The notes under the pieces: model-generated | Seen by the model: only the letters and a program-made list of their open reading frames with translations | What the model was told of the DNA's origin: nothing | Database searches by the model: none | Assembly (NCBI GenBank): GCA_021234155.1 | Contig: JAJEKV010000022.1 | Span: forward strand, 9,054,934 to 9,118,933 | Length of the DNA stretch: 64,000 nt | Reading direction: 5' to 3' | Source: Isoetes taiwanensis | Taxonomy: Eukaryota; Streptophyta; Lycopodiopsida; Isoetales; Isoetaceae | In this document: piece after piece, positions 1-11,934 of the stretch | Layout of the letters: each line of letters starts with the position of its first letter | Numbering within the stretch: the stretch's first letter is position 1 | Program-made: the position numbers and the translations under genes

Positions 1-263
1 TACTGCGGAAAATTGATTGTTTTTAAGAATAGAAAAGATTATAGAACCTCTGGCCTCCTTGTATAAAATAGTGGCCTTAGTGTCACGGCAGGGCAAACCT
101 CTCTATACAAATGATATTAAGAGGCCTGACTATAAATTTTAAGCATACCTTTGCTTTGTCAAAATGTGTAAGCTCATTTTGATACTCGTTAAACAAGGTA
201 GGTACAATATAAATTTGTACTTTCTGAATTGTAAGATATTGTCATTAACTCGTGTTTTTGGAG

Positions 264-896
264 GTTAGAACTGAGCAATGAAGAGATCGAGGACGTCCAG
301 TTCAAGCAGGTAATTCTCTTTAGCAGGTTCACTAGTTAGGACCATCTTTGTTAGATATGTATATTCACAGCAACTGTTATTATCTTATAAAACAGGCCTG
401 GTTGATCGACTTGTGGCGCCGAGACAAAAGCAATGGCGTGGAAGATGATATTGCGGATGAACGACTGCAGTACTGGATCAGCAAAAGCAATCAGGAGCCC
501 ACTCCTCATGATGCTGTTGATGGTACGAATGACTTATCTGTTCCTTTATAATGAACATATAGATATGGATGTGAAAGAGTCTGAGAAAATAAAGTTAGTT
601 GTGCTGGTGAGAAGAGTGGATGTCATTAAACATGATTGGATTGCCATACCCATCTACCTGTTGTGCATATTCTGTAAGTAGATAATAGAGCATTAGGATA
701 AACTAGTATTTTACAAGGCCGAGGTTTATATGTTTTTAATACTTATCGGGTTTAATCTTGAATAGTTGAGACAGGGTTACTGCAAATACGGATGTTGGGC
801 ATAGAAGATCAGCTTTGGGAGTCCTCAAGGAGGGAGATTGCCCAAGAAGCAAGCAACCAAAAGTCTAACCCCCCCACCACGGAGGCTGAAGGGTAA
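264..896 (+). CDS. 3' terminal exons of an unidentified plant protein
   Basis: Three exons can be joined by GT-AG rules: 264-309, 396-522 and 775-896 (stop TAA 894-896). The joined frame is open: exon 1 ends [15 protein letters not shown], exon 2 starts [18 protein letters not shown] and ends in DAVDG, exon 3 carries [15 protein letters not shown] before the stop. The charged, Trp-rich, helix-prone tail resembles the C-termini of plant coiled-coil proteins, but I cannot name the family with confidence. The gene enters from the left edge, so the N-terminal part is missing. Phases fit: 264 starts with the last base of a codon, 309/396 is phase 0, 522/775 is phase 1. Splice signals: acceptors ...GGAG, ...AACAG, ...GACAG; donors GTAATT and GTACGA. 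Confidence 0.5.
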
Positions 897-946
897 AAGC
901 GTCAATTTTGGGCATTGTAGATCACCATTCTTTAACTTCAATGTAA

Positions 947-1054
947 AATAAATAAATATTTGATCTCCAATAGTTACGTAAAATATGGGTTGAAGCTGCT
1001 ATGTTCTGCATATGCTAGCTTTGCATATGTTGTGTATTTGACACTTTTAATAAA
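947..1054 (+). terminator. candidate polyadenylation signals
   Basis: AATAAA occurs at 947-952 and again at 1049-1054, about 50 and 155 bases after the stop codon of the upstream gene. Either could serve as its poly(A) signal. Sequence match only. Confidence 0.3.
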
Positions 1055-1430
1055 GGCATAGGTTGTAACAACTTTGTAGCGGAGCTAGGTCTGATTATCT
1101 TTGACCTGGCTGCACTTTCTTTTATGCTCTCTCTGTCCGTGTTCCAATGGAAGTTTGCATTAGTTTTGTGGTAGGAATGTTGGAAAGCTGTATGGACGAA
1201 CTATCCCAAGGTCTATGTTTAGGGTTATAAGAAATTTATCACAGCAGCTGCAAACATTTCTCTTCTTTTGCCACCCGTATGCGTATGCAGTGAAGTCAAT
1301 CACTGCTCCAAATTTTATTTGGTTTTTGATCCCTGGGTGCAATCTAACATCTAGGAAAATTGGTGTCCGTTTATGAGTAAGTACCTACTTTTTTGCATAT
1401 ATTAGAAGATTATTCAAGAAACATTGTAAC

Positions 1431-2558
1431 ATTTGGTATTTTCACGGGAGATTATTTAACACATTGTGAACATTGTGAATATTTTACTGAATCTTGTTTG
1501 TCAAGATGAGCTACATTTTCAAATGCAATGTTACACTATATGCCATCAAATAAGATGCGTACAAGCAATATATGCCATCTTATTAGATGCATTGTAGAAA
1601 CTAAGTGGCTAATTGATTAAAAATACATCTGAGGTAATGATCCACGTTGAGCACAACCAATGTACATGTTTGGAAACCATAACGTCTCTAATAAAATGTT
1701 TTGTCTCTAATAAAATGTGTTTTGCTTCAACAAAACACAATATTTAGTATTTAGTTTCATGAGTAACAAGTAAAGAAACAACGGCAATATTAAGATAACA
1801 TTGGCACCGAGGATACCTATCACAACAAATTGCACATATTATCATTCTGTTTTGTTTATTTTGTTTGAATTGTCATTATGTTCTTGACGAACAATTTGCC
1901 GTCTTCATTGTGCACATATTTCTCAGTATGTTCATGTATGAGCTCAAACAAAGTGGCATAAATTCAAATGGCTACGCTTTCCTGTCGTGCCATATTACAA
2001 TTTCAAAGGTGGCACAATGGTCACGCTTTTTTGCCATTGCCAAAATGCTGGAACAAACTCATCGGTGCCATAACATCCTTTTTTTTAATACTTCAAAGGT
2101 ACCAGGCTGAAGAGCACCATTCGCTTCACAATTTAGAAATATAACTTTGTGAATCTTCTGGATGTGAGCATCCTTTGCAAGGCATGAATTGTATTCTCGT
2201 TTTGCTTCTTGATCAACGGGTCTTTTCCTCCATGAACACAAGACCATCATCTAGAGTCAGGACATAGAAATAGATATAGAAGGCCAACAAAATTAATCAA
2301 AGAATTTCATGAAGAAAATAGGAATTTCCATAACCCCTTGTCAAAAGGGCAGCTTAGTGGGGTAAGGGATAAGGATCTACATCCCTCCCGGCGAGTGAGG
2401 TGAGAAGTATGTACATTTGGTATTTTCACGGGAGATTATTTAACACATTGTGAACATCGTGAACGTTTTACTGAATGTTGTTTGTCAAGATGAGCTACAT
2501 TTTCAAATGCAATGTTACGCTATATGCCATCTTGTAAGATGCGTACAAGCAATATACT
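1431..2558 (+). repeat. dispersed direct repeat pair, about 145 bp
   Basis: The segment at about 1431-1575 recurs at about 2415-2558 (offset 984) with few mismatches; both contain TTTTCACGGGAGATTATTT and GTCAAGATGAGCTACATTTT. The interval between them has no recognisable gene. It could be two solo ends of an old element or a segmental duplication. The rest of 1060-4040 shows no supportable gene. Confidence 0.75.
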
Positions 2559-3044
2559 ATGTTATGCTATATGCACACTCGTGGCTCTAGACTCGGGCCT
2601 GCTTGCCTGGTGCCTTTACTGGCAAAATGCCCGATTCAACGCAATTACATGATGTAATGACCATAGGGTTCATATTACGAACAAAAGTGTCGAGTACAAA
2701 TAGACAATGAGCACCTTCTGAGCTAAGAAAATGACAACCCATGTTCATATCATTTACACGACTCCATACAAAACAAACAAGATCTAACACAAAAAAAACG
2801 AAACATGAAAACACACTTTCGGGCCACCGGAGGGCAACCCCACACATGAATTTACGGAAATATAGAGCACTCGCAAGGAATGCTGTAATTAGAGTGTCCA
2901 AAAGAGCTGGGCAAGAATTAATACGACCTCGTCTTGAAGTCTAGAACTTTCGATGACATGTGCCCAATTATGATGCCTATCTGCGAACGAGACACATAGA
3001 AGAAACACTAGAATTCAATGGATTACAGATGTATTGTCTTTTTC

Positions 3045-3138
3045 GAAGAGATGAAAGAGTTGGTAGAGCAAAATTTATCCTACATTTTTGGGAAGAGATG
3101 AAAGAGTTGGTAGAGCAAAATTTATCCTACATTTTTGG
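3045..3138 (+). repeat. 47-bp tandem duplication
   Basis: Two adjacent copies of a 47-bp unit (3045-3091 and 3092-3138), each with GAAGAGATGAAAGAGTTGG, practically identical, so recent. No coding context recognised. Confidence 0.85.
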
Positions 3139-4045
3139 GTTGCCCCTAGGGGGGCAAGCCCTCGTCCATGTGGGTTTATGGCATATTCCAGCTATATGCC
3201 AATATATGCCATGAATATGCCAATGACGGCTTCAATGTTCTTTTGTATGTTGAAGCATCCAAGTACCAAAAGCCACAAGTTTTGCTGCCGAGTTTTGCAG
3301 AATAAGAGCAGATAATGGCAGTGCTAACAATACAGGAGGCTAGTACCGTGAGTCACTGCTCTGAATGATATTTTCAATGCACAGTGATATGTCTCGAGTT
3401 AGGACAAAAGTGGATTTGGAGACTTGATGTAGCTGCTTACATGCCCAAACATTCGTATATGGGAACTGTATTCTGGCTATAGATTCTTTGGCAATGTCAA
3501 ATGGTTGTAATCCTGCAAAGCCCTGCCACGCATGCTGTATAGATATTTTTTTTCTTAAAAATCCCTAAAGGTAGCTGTGCAAACATGCTCCTATGCTGCC
3601 ATTTCATGGATGCTTGGTGCTTAAACGACCTTTGCACTTCAGATACACATGAATCGATGTTCTTTACTTAGGTTTTGGTGGCTGGGATGGATGGCCGATG
3701 TTGTTTTTCACAACCTTGGTTCATCTGCTTATACAAAGTGGTTTTCATGGTTTACCTATGCCATACCGTGGTTATCCTAAGATGCCAGGGAGAGAATAGC
3801 AAGGCTTGTTTGTTGGAAAATTTTCACAAAAATGCTTGAAAGAATTATGAGGCAAATTGATCCAAACAAGACGATGTGATACAAACTACAGACGATGTTG
3901 CATTACTATTTTTGAGACGATGCATACATCCATCATTTCTTCTCCAAGAATCTAAATCTTGTTGTGCTTATATAACTAAATGTCTATGTAAGTGCATTTT
4001 TTTTTGCTGTGTGTCATAAAAAATGCATTGTCCATTTGTCTGCAG

Positions 4046-4122
4046 CTGTAGCTTATATTGACTCAAGCGCATTGCATGCCATCAAGGAACTCCATCAGGA
4101 ATACAAGGCCATAAATATACAG
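4046..4122 (+). pseudogene. orphan exon of a SULTR4-like sulfate transporter (STAS domain)
   Basis: An exon-like block bounded by an acceptor (TCTGCAG) and donor (GTACGT) encodes VAYIDSSALHAIKELHQEY followed by KAINIQ. This matches the plant sulfate transporter STAS pattern (IDSSA..ALK.LY.EYK.RDIQ), the cytosolic C-terminal regulatory domain, and is closest in my reading to the vacuolar SULTR4 group. The preceding exons (transmembrane core) and the following one (a block like LAISNPN) are not visible nearby: the next stretch, 4276-4318, does not fit. It is probably a transposed gene fragment. A real gene with long introns is less likely. Confidence 0.55.
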
Positions 4123-4751
4123 GTACGTTTTTCTTATTCACGTACATAGTTGTTTAATTCCCAAAAAGCCCTTCGTATTTTTAAAATTCCCAAAATGCCC
4201 TTAAATTTTAAATATTTTCCCAAATAGCTCCGTATATTTTATAGTTCTGAAATTCGTGTGTTCTTTATTTCACAGGTTGCTAAACTCTTTAGCTGCATTT
4301 TGGAAGATAAAGGTAGTTCGTTGGCTACAGAGGATTTCGTTTCTAAATGTTCGGGGTTATGGTTTTGAATTGATTGTCAAAATATGACTTTGAACTATGA
4401 TTTAAGCCACTTCACCCTCCGGCCATGGAGGGCAACCCTCCGTGCGCAGCACCTTGTTTCTATTTTTTTCTTAGCTTCATATACAAATCATATGATCCAT
4501 TCATTTTGTTCCCATGATTCCTTTTTGCTCCACATCTCCTCTAATTCTATTTAATTTTAGCACTTGTTTTGCTTTGAATAGTTGTTCCATTTTTTCAACG
4601 GCCATGCCTTATCTCTTTAATCTAGTTTTTTTTTTTTATGCCTCTTTTCCCTCTTTTGTTCTTTAATTTCATTTTGTGTGTTTGGTTTTTCAAAGTTCAT
4701 TGGTCCAATTTTACTCATGTCGTCTCTTTCCAAAGTGTTTCCTTTATTTCC

Positions 4752-4784
4752 TCATAGACGTTGCCAATGTGGCACGACGTAAAA

Positions 4785-4871
<87 letters not shown>

Positions 4872-4872
4872 C
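4752..4872 (+). repeat. (TATC)n microsatellite behind a LINE-like 3' end
   Basis: About 21 uninterrupted TATC/TCTA units run from about 4788 to 4872. Just upstream, GGCACGACGTAAAAATTA resembles the terminal GTGGACGTTAAAAATTTTT seen at 5530-5550 and GTGGACGATAAAA at 38541-38553. The microsatellite is therefore probably the 3' tail of a truncated LINE or SINE. The open frames reading through the repeat are not genes. Confidence 0.55.
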
Positions 4873-4929
4873 TATTAATAGATGTTTTAATCTTGGCTCC
4901 TTATTATCTTATGTTGATAGTACCATTCT

Positions 4930-5575
4930 ATAGCTTCATTGTTCTCCGATGGTTCCTTTGCTCCCCTCTCTCCTTCCCCTTCCCCCTCCGCTGGCGGCTT
5001 TGGCCTGGTATGGCCGGCGGATGCAATGATGGATGGCGTTGGGAGGTGGCGATGAAGGATGGCGCCCAATGTGTGTGCTCGAGTGGATGTCGCTGCTAGC
5101 GATACAGGGGGTCTTTGGCGCCTTGGCGCAGGGCTGGCGGATGGGTGAGGAGGCACCTCCGATGGGCGATTTCCCTGAGCGGTTTTTCTGAGCGCCGCCT
5201 TCCCTGCGTGTTTGGGCGATTGGCATTGGGGGCGTCTGTTTTCCAGCACCCAGTTGTGAAGAGGTTACGGTTCGGAGTTGCTTGGTGAAGCTTTACTGCT
5301 GGGAGGTATGAAGGTATGCTTGTTGCTTGCTTGTGCAACAATGGATTTTGGATCGGTGAGCAGCCATAGTCATCCCGGCAACGGTTTTTTCCGTGTGGGT
5401 TTTAATCCGGGTCATGATGGTTGTGTTCTAGCTCACGTTGCGCTTTGGTTTAAGGGCTTCGGCCCATGTTCTTGTTTGGACTTCGGTCCAGGACTTCGGT
5501 CCCTTATGTACTTGGTCCCATAACCCGATTGGGTTCCGTGGACGTTAAAAATTTTTCCTTCCTTCCTTCCTTTGA
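4930..5575 (+). mobile_element. non-autonomous or truncated element with a family 1 LINE 3' end
   Basis: A GC-richer block ends in the same 3' module found on the family 1 LINEs: a hairpin-like GGTTTTTTCCGTGTGGGTTT at about 5384, then TTGGTCCCATAACCCGATTG at 5513 and CCGTGGACGTTAAAAA, followed by a (TTCC)n tail at 5550-5572. No reverse-transcriptase motif is present in the 600 bp upstream. It is either a 5'-truncated LINE with diverged 3' UTR or a SINE-like element borrowing the LINE tail. The 5' boundary is a guess from composition. Confidence 0.55.
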
Positions 5576-8500
5576 CTTGTTGCTCATTTTTCTATTTGGT
5601 ATCTACGTTAGTTTGGTGTCATCGTATTTTTTTGATGATGTAGTATGGTATCTACGTTAGTTTGGTGTCATCGTATTTTTTTGATGATGTAGTATTATTT
5701 GGTGCATTAATTCTGCCGGATTTGTGCTTTATTGTTGTTTTGGTTTGTCATATTCGTGGATTTGTTGTTTTTATGCCATCAATTCCTTTTCCTATCTTTT
5801 TACTACATTGTTCTATTGTTCACTTTATGCATTTTGTTATTCGGTACTTTAATATAGTTCCTTTCTCATCTTTCACCGCATTATTCCATTTGTTCACTTT
5901 ATGCACTTCTTGTTCCAATACTCTAGCACTCTATGCTTCCCTTTTTTTCCTCGTTCATTTGTTCCATTATTCTATTACCTTTATTGTCTCATTACTCCTT
6001 TGTCACTTGCACTCTGTTGTTCTGATTTTCTGGCATTCCTTACTTGCTCCATGTTTCCCATCAGCTCCTTATTATGCATTTTGTTCATTTCGCGATTGAC
6101 CCCGATGGACTCGTTTCTCCCTTTCATGGTTTCATTTCTGTTTCATTTTCGTTGAATTAACCCTTTTGGACTCGTCTTTCCCTTCGGCTTCTATATTTTA
6201 TGTTTGTTTGGTTTCTTATTTGTTCAATTTTTTCCATGTTGATCCCATAATTGTTCTACCATAATCCTTCAATCCTGCTATATGTGCTTCAGCTTTTCCA
6301 CATTGGCTTTTTAAACTCCATGTCTTTTTTCATGTTGGTCTTTCACGTTGGTCTTTTGTCATCAGGTTGACCTCAGCTGCTTTCATTCGAGTCCTCCTAT
6401 TCCTTTGTCCTGTTGCTCCATCTTATCTGACATGCCTCATTGGCTCTATCCATCCTGTTTCTCATTGTTGTTACCCGTTCTTTTGCCCCTCTCATACTTA
6501 ATTCCTATTTTTTCCATGTGGTCTTACGCCTCGGGGTTTCTATTTACTTATCATATGTTTTTTTGTTGTTCTATATATTCTAGTAATTCTACATAGATAT
6601 TGTAGTTTCTTTGTTTGTTCCATTTTCTTCTTTCATCTCCTTTGCCTTGGTCGTCTCTATTCTCACATGTTTTTTGTCTGCTTTCCTTGCTGAGTTTTGC
6701 ACATTTCATCTCTTCCTTTTTCGTCATTTTTATTCCGACCTCTTTATTGTTTTTTACTTGGTTTCACTCGCCTGTTTTTCTTTATTCACCCTGTTTCCCA
6801 TGCCACTATCCATTCTGGCCCTCTCTTACTTGGTTCCTTTCTACCAAGTGCTATCCCTTCTACTTTTTTGTTGTTCTATCTGTTCTAATAGTCCCTCTTG
6901 CGTCTTTATTGTCTCTTCTTTTAGATTCGTTCCACTTTCTTCATGTGTCCCATTAGCCTTATCTATGCATTTTGTTTTTTCTTATCCCGGTAACCCTTGT
7001 GGACTAGATCCCTACTTAGCCTTTTTGTTCACGTATGTAGGATGTTTTGGTCATGTGCGTATTCGTGATGTCTCATCTTCCATTTAGGGTAGTTAAGTTT
7101 TGCCTTCATTTGATTAACGTATAGTTGTTTTAATTATGTGAACCAAAGGCCCAAAGTCTACATATCAATTGTTTTTCTGAAGTGTTTCCATCATTTTTCT
7201 TCTTCCACTTTCTATTGAGCTGGTCATCGGTTCTCTATCGAGTTTCTTTAATCTTTGTTTCCCATTTATCCTGTTGTGCTCATTTTCGCTCCTTGCACTG
7301 TTAATTCTGACTTGCTCCTTGGTGCCTTTATTGTGCACCTTTTTCTATATGTTCCTCAAGTTCAAGTTGCTTTCTCCATTCTATTCTGTTTGCATTGTTT
7401 CCTTGATGGAGTTTCTTTGGCTTATTGTCTAGTTTAACTTTGTTAATATTATTCTTCCGTTAGTGGCATTGTTTTCCTCTTATGGTCTTTTTGCTCCTTT
7501 TCTATTGCTAGTTAGGTTAATTCAATCTTATAGTATGTTTTGGTTGCTGTAGTATTTTCTGGTGCATTAGCCATTTTGGATCTTTACTTTGTTGATCTCA
7601 TTATGTTTGTGGATTTGTCTGTTTTTAATCTCATAAGCTCCTTTTCCTATCTCTTTCTCACGTATTGTTCATTTGTGTCCTTCATTTTTATGTTCATTTC
7701 CCATCTCTTACTGCATTGTTCCATTGTGTCCTTCAGTTCATTCATCCCAGTATTTGGGTATTCCAACCTTACTTGCTCATTCTGCTTTGTCATTGCTCCA
7801 TTGTTTCTGTCTTCTCTTTATTCCCCTTCATTTTTTGCTCTATTGGTTTCTTGGTTTTATCTATCTTCCATTTGCTTTGCTGACCTCTATTGCTCTCGAT
7901 GAGCCATCTCTTTTAGTATCTGGAACTCTTTTTGTCTCATTTGTTCCATTCTTATGTTATCTCTGTTGTCTCATTACTCGTTCTTGTTCTGTTCTTTTCT
8001 TGTTCTCCCTTTGGCCCTGTTGGTTTCTTGATCTCATGTTCTTCTCATTTAATCCTGCTTTCTCTATTGCTCTCGATCTCAAATGAGGTTCTCTTTCCAT
8101 TTGTCCTATTTCATTTTTCGATCTAGTTTCCTCATTGCTTCATTCGCTACGCTCAGTTTCGGGATTTATTGTTCTTCACCCATCATTCATCCAATCTGCC
8201 CTTTTGATGTTCTATTTGTTCTAATAGTCCCACTTGTAGTTTTGTTGTCTTCGTTTTTAGATTTGTGCCACTTGCTCCATGTGTCCCATCAACTTTATCA
8301 GTGCATTCTGCTTTATTTTATTCTAGAGATCTTGCTCGTTTCTCCCGTTCTTTACACCATATTTCAATTTAGCTTCTTTCTCTATGTTGAGCGGTTTTGA
8401 GATTTGTTCCGCTTCTATCCGCCGACATATATGAGGATCCATCCTCGGAATGCCACAGTTCTATTGTGATAGCAATAGACTCGACATTCCTTGGATGGGG

Positions 8501-8760
8501 ATGTCTCTTTTTACACCTCCTATATATTCTACCTCTCTTCATCCTTCCAGTCATCGGTATTCTCTTGAGTTAATTTGTCCTTAACTTCTCTATCCTACCA
8601 GTTTCGTTTACTCTCCCTCCCTTGTTGCAGTTCATTTATTTTTTACGTTCTTTGAAAGTGCATTTTTCATTTTTTCTCGGTGTGGTGCTATAGCTTTCGA
8701 GGCATACTGTTTATTTTGTTCTTTTTCGGCGTGAGGCTGTAGCCTCCGAGTCTTACTATA
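5576..8760. other. 3 kb pyrimidine-rich tract with diverged internal repeats
   Basis: The + strand is strongly enriched in T and C (words such as TTGTTCC, TCATTGCTC and TGTTCTAT recur). Stop codons are rare in all + frames and many overlapping open frames appear; these are composition artefacts, not genes. Diverged direct repeats exist. The block at about 6885-6980 (TTCTAATAGTCCCTCTTG, later CATGTGTCCCATTAGC) recurs at 8218-8317. The block at 5697-5823 (GGTGCATTA, GTGGATTTGTTGTTTTTAT, TCCTTTTCCTATCTTTTT) recurs at 7558-7680. It is likely the untranslated body of an old retroelement. No conserved domain was found on either strand. Confidence 0.6.
5598..5695 (+). repeat. 49-bp tandem duplication
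   Basis: Two copies of a 49-bp unit (5598-5646, 5647-5695), each with GGTATCTACGTTAGTTTGG and the run ATTTTTTTGATGATG. They are practically identical. Confidence 0.85.
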
Positions 8761-8984
8761 TATATTCTATATTGTGCATTGACGCGTGTTCTTGCTTAAG
8801 GCATGTAACTCCTTGATGGGTTATTTTCTCTTCAGCCTTGACTCTGCAAGTTATTTTTTAAGGTCTCGTGGTTGTCAGAGTGCATGGGGTCGTGCTTCAA
8901 CTATTTGCATGGACAATATTTCAAGTTGTCTCCATTCTGTCTCAGGCACCACTAGCATTCCTCGAGAGCGTTGACGACCATTTC

Positions 8985-9045
8985 TCCTTAGGGTTTTCCT
9001 CGAAAACCCGAAAGGGCGGGCTTTTTTATCCTGATGAGAAGCAGT
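8985..9045 (+). mobile_element. relic of the family 1 LINE 3' hairpin
   Basis: AGGGTTTTCCTCGAAAACCC followed by GAAAGGGCGGGCTTTTTTAT and TCCTGATGAGAAGC matches the 3' UTR hairpin block of the family 1 LINEs (38441-38500 +, and the complement of 21055-21110). The terminal GGTCCCATAGGCC box and a tail are missing here. The pyrimidine-rich tract just upstream may belong to the same relic. Confidence 0.5.
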
Positions 9046-9564
9046 TGCCAGTTTTTCTCACCTTTGCATAGATCAAGTACCAGATAAACCATCTTTTATT
9101 TTGTATACTTTAGTTTCACCGTGCTCTCGTTGATTGTCTACTTTCGAACTCCTGGACAAGCCTGGATTGGGAGCCACTACGGGTTTTAAGATTGCCTATG
9201 TGCCGGATTTCAAAGCGCAGCAGCGATCAGGTAGATAGCAAACCGGACAGGTGGAGCACCAAACTTAGCAACCAGGATTGTCTGCGACATCTGGCTCCTA
9301 TCCACCAACAGACCATGTGAAGAAACAAAAATACGCTTTCTGAATCGCATATGCGATGCCGCCATCAGCAAAATACGTTTTGGCATACCAATTCCGTGTC
9401 AAACCTTGCACAATCTTATGTAATAAATATACGGTTTCTGATCGCATATATACCTCATTTTTAAAGCCTCCAAATTATATAGGCTTATGTATGTATGAAG
9501 TGGCCATGAATGGAATAGAATTAAAATGATACGATGGAGTAAAAACCTACATTATACTAATGCA

Positions 9565-11934
9565 ATGGTAGCCATGGCTTGCATGGCGGCCTTATCGTTA
9601 GCTCCAACTTCACTGTCTCCTATTTCCGTCACTTCAAAATCGAATGCTGGATCTCTTGTGGTGGGAAGACTATGGATGCCTAAAAGGACTGCCTTCTTTC
9701 CCAGTGAGTTTCGCTTCTCAAACTTGGTAAAGTGAATTGCATTTCTGTGTGCCGTTGGTTTGGTCCTGTTTTTGAAATGTGGGCCATTATGTCAGGATTC
9801 AAACATTGTGGATTTTTGTTTGCATGACTGAATCGAGAGACAAGGACTTTCTTTCAATTTGCTTTGTCATTGTTATCCCTGAAACTTTCACAATGGGAAA
9901 TACACGCTTACTTTAAATTTAACAGGCTAGTATTAAAATTCTTCCCTTTGATGTTCTATGAGTGAAGCTACTCTATTTTCTCAGTTTAATTGATCTTAAG
10001 AGAACTTATGCAGTTAGTCTTCTTGAGCTTTTGCAATACTACGTGAGTATAGGAGATATGGTTGAATGAGGATATTTGTTTTCTCAGTATCCATAATGGA
10101 TACCATTTGCAATAACAATGCCTAGAGTGGCCCTAAGATGAGGGAGTTCTTGGAATGAGCTCAATCATTTACAATCTTCTGTTTCTAGGATCTTCAGTAA
10201 CCACTTTTAGGTGAGAAATCTCATGTCATTCTTTATGGATATTTTGCAAGAGGTCTTTGCCATCTCAACTAATGACTTCAGGGCCGAATGCGGAGATTGA
10301 GGTCGATGGTGCTCCTTGGCGTGTGCTAGGTACGAATAAGCAATCACTAATTGCAATATCACCTTAATTATAGAGATGCTCTCAGGTAATAACTGGTAGG
10401 GACCATATAAATGATCAACAATCAAACTCAGACAATTTATGGATGGAGGGACATACACTAACTTTTTGTCTATCCCGGTTCTTAAAGAATTCTTACATGT
10501 CAAGCCTGGGAAAGGTGCTGCTTTTGTGAGGACAAAACTAAAGAACTATCTCACTGGAAATACTGTGGAAAAGACATTTCGAGCAGGAGAGTCGGTGAGC
10601 TAAAACAAACTATCAGTTGCTTTCAATATATATTTATATTCTTCTTACTTGCCTACCTGCAGGTTGATGAAGCTAGGGTTGAGAAGGAAGTTAAGCAGTT
10701 TACATATAAAGATTGTGAGCAGTATGTCTTCATGGACATGGTGAGTTCCTATTTTCCAAATAGGAGTGTGGATTACACCTATGAGAACGTAATGGCACAT
10801 CTAGATGACTACTAACATAAAGTCTTTTGCTTGCGCTCTTGATCTCTTTAAAAGAAGTACATTCAGTGAGTTACTGGACCTAACTTAAGGTAACAGAATG
10901 ACATTGTGGGCAGTAAGAAATGAAGTTGGCATATGGAGAAATAACCTTTAAGTGGAGCCTTTCAAAATCTGCTAATCTCTTTGGGGATGCTTAGGTCACA
11001 TATGAAGAACTGAGGCTGAATGAGAGTGATATCAAGGAGAAGAGCAAATGGCTACTTGAAGGCATGGAATGCAACGTTTTAACTTGGAATGGCAGGGTAT
11101 GTAGCTTCCGGTTTTGGAACCTCCCTGTTGTTCAAAGTATGTGCATGAGTTATGAACCATAGTTTACAAAACAGTGCAAGCCTATGTAAGCACGCTATTT
11201 TAACACAATATTGCACCTTTTAGGTATTGTAAATTTAACATTAGATATGGAATTTGGTTAATAGAGTATTAAGTACAGTGGAAAGAACAGATTTGAAGAG
11301 GTGGATCATGAAATATTGTAGGTTAGATGATAGGGCTAAATAATATACCAAGGATGGTGAAAGTTTGCAATTGAAATGATGCTATGGCATCCTGCTTAAA
11401 TAATTATGTGATGTTTACTTTCAGGTTATTGACGTAGACTTGCCTATTACTGTAAAGATGAAAGTCATTCAAGCTGATCCAGGTGTGAAAGGTGACACAG
11501 CTCAAGGTTAGCTTCTAACTTTTGCGCATACTACATGCATAACTGTAATGAGGTTTAGCTTGGATGAAACAAATAGGATCTCCTCAAGTTTATAATTATT
11601 GTATTTATAGCTGCTTCATGGGAATCTTGTGTAAAAGTGAGGACAGTATTTCCCATGGCAAAGGTGGCATAAAAAAAAATTATAGCATCTATGAGGTTCC
11701 CTTGCCAAATACCCTTATCGCTTGATTCCTCTGTCTTTCCTTCTCTCAACTAGACAAGGCTTTTGTCCTTTCATTATCAACAATTCTAATAAATGCTTTA
11801 TATCATTTTTAGGAGGCGGTTCAAAACCTGCAACTGTAGAAACAGGAGCAGTTGTTTATGTTCCTTTGTTTGTTAGTGAAGGACAACAAATTCTTATCGA
11901 CACAAGGACGGGCACATATATGAGCAGGGCTTAA
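9565..11934 (+). CDS. efp: plastid-type translation elongation factor P (EF-P), seven exons
   Basis: EF-P binds the ribosome next to the P site and relieves stalling, for example at proline runs. Exons: 9565-9726, 10251-10329, 10488-10594, 10663-10740, 10995-11096, 11425-11506, 11813-11934; joined 243 residues. Exon 1 is Ser/Thr-rich and looks like a chloroplast transit peptide. Then come the KOW-like N domain ([21 protein letters not shown], with the loop lysine that is modified in bacteria), the OB domain ([18 protein letters not shown]) and the C-terminal signature VDTRTG-like [12 protein letters not shown]. Oddity: the ancestral start of exon 2 reads [10 protein letters not shown] (acceptor at 10252) but then runs into TGA, because the exon has one net extra base before IEVDG. 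Using the acceptor two bases upstream (10250) restores an open frame, at the cost of changing about 15 residues. The start is chosen at 9565; 9526 is in frame and possible. Confidence 0.85.

Noticed and set aside
5662-8400. Many overlapping hydrophobic open frames that look like membrane proteins
   Set aside because: Pyrimidine-rich DNA lacks stops and encodes Phe, Leu and Ser in all + frames. No start context, domain or codon periodicity supports a gene.
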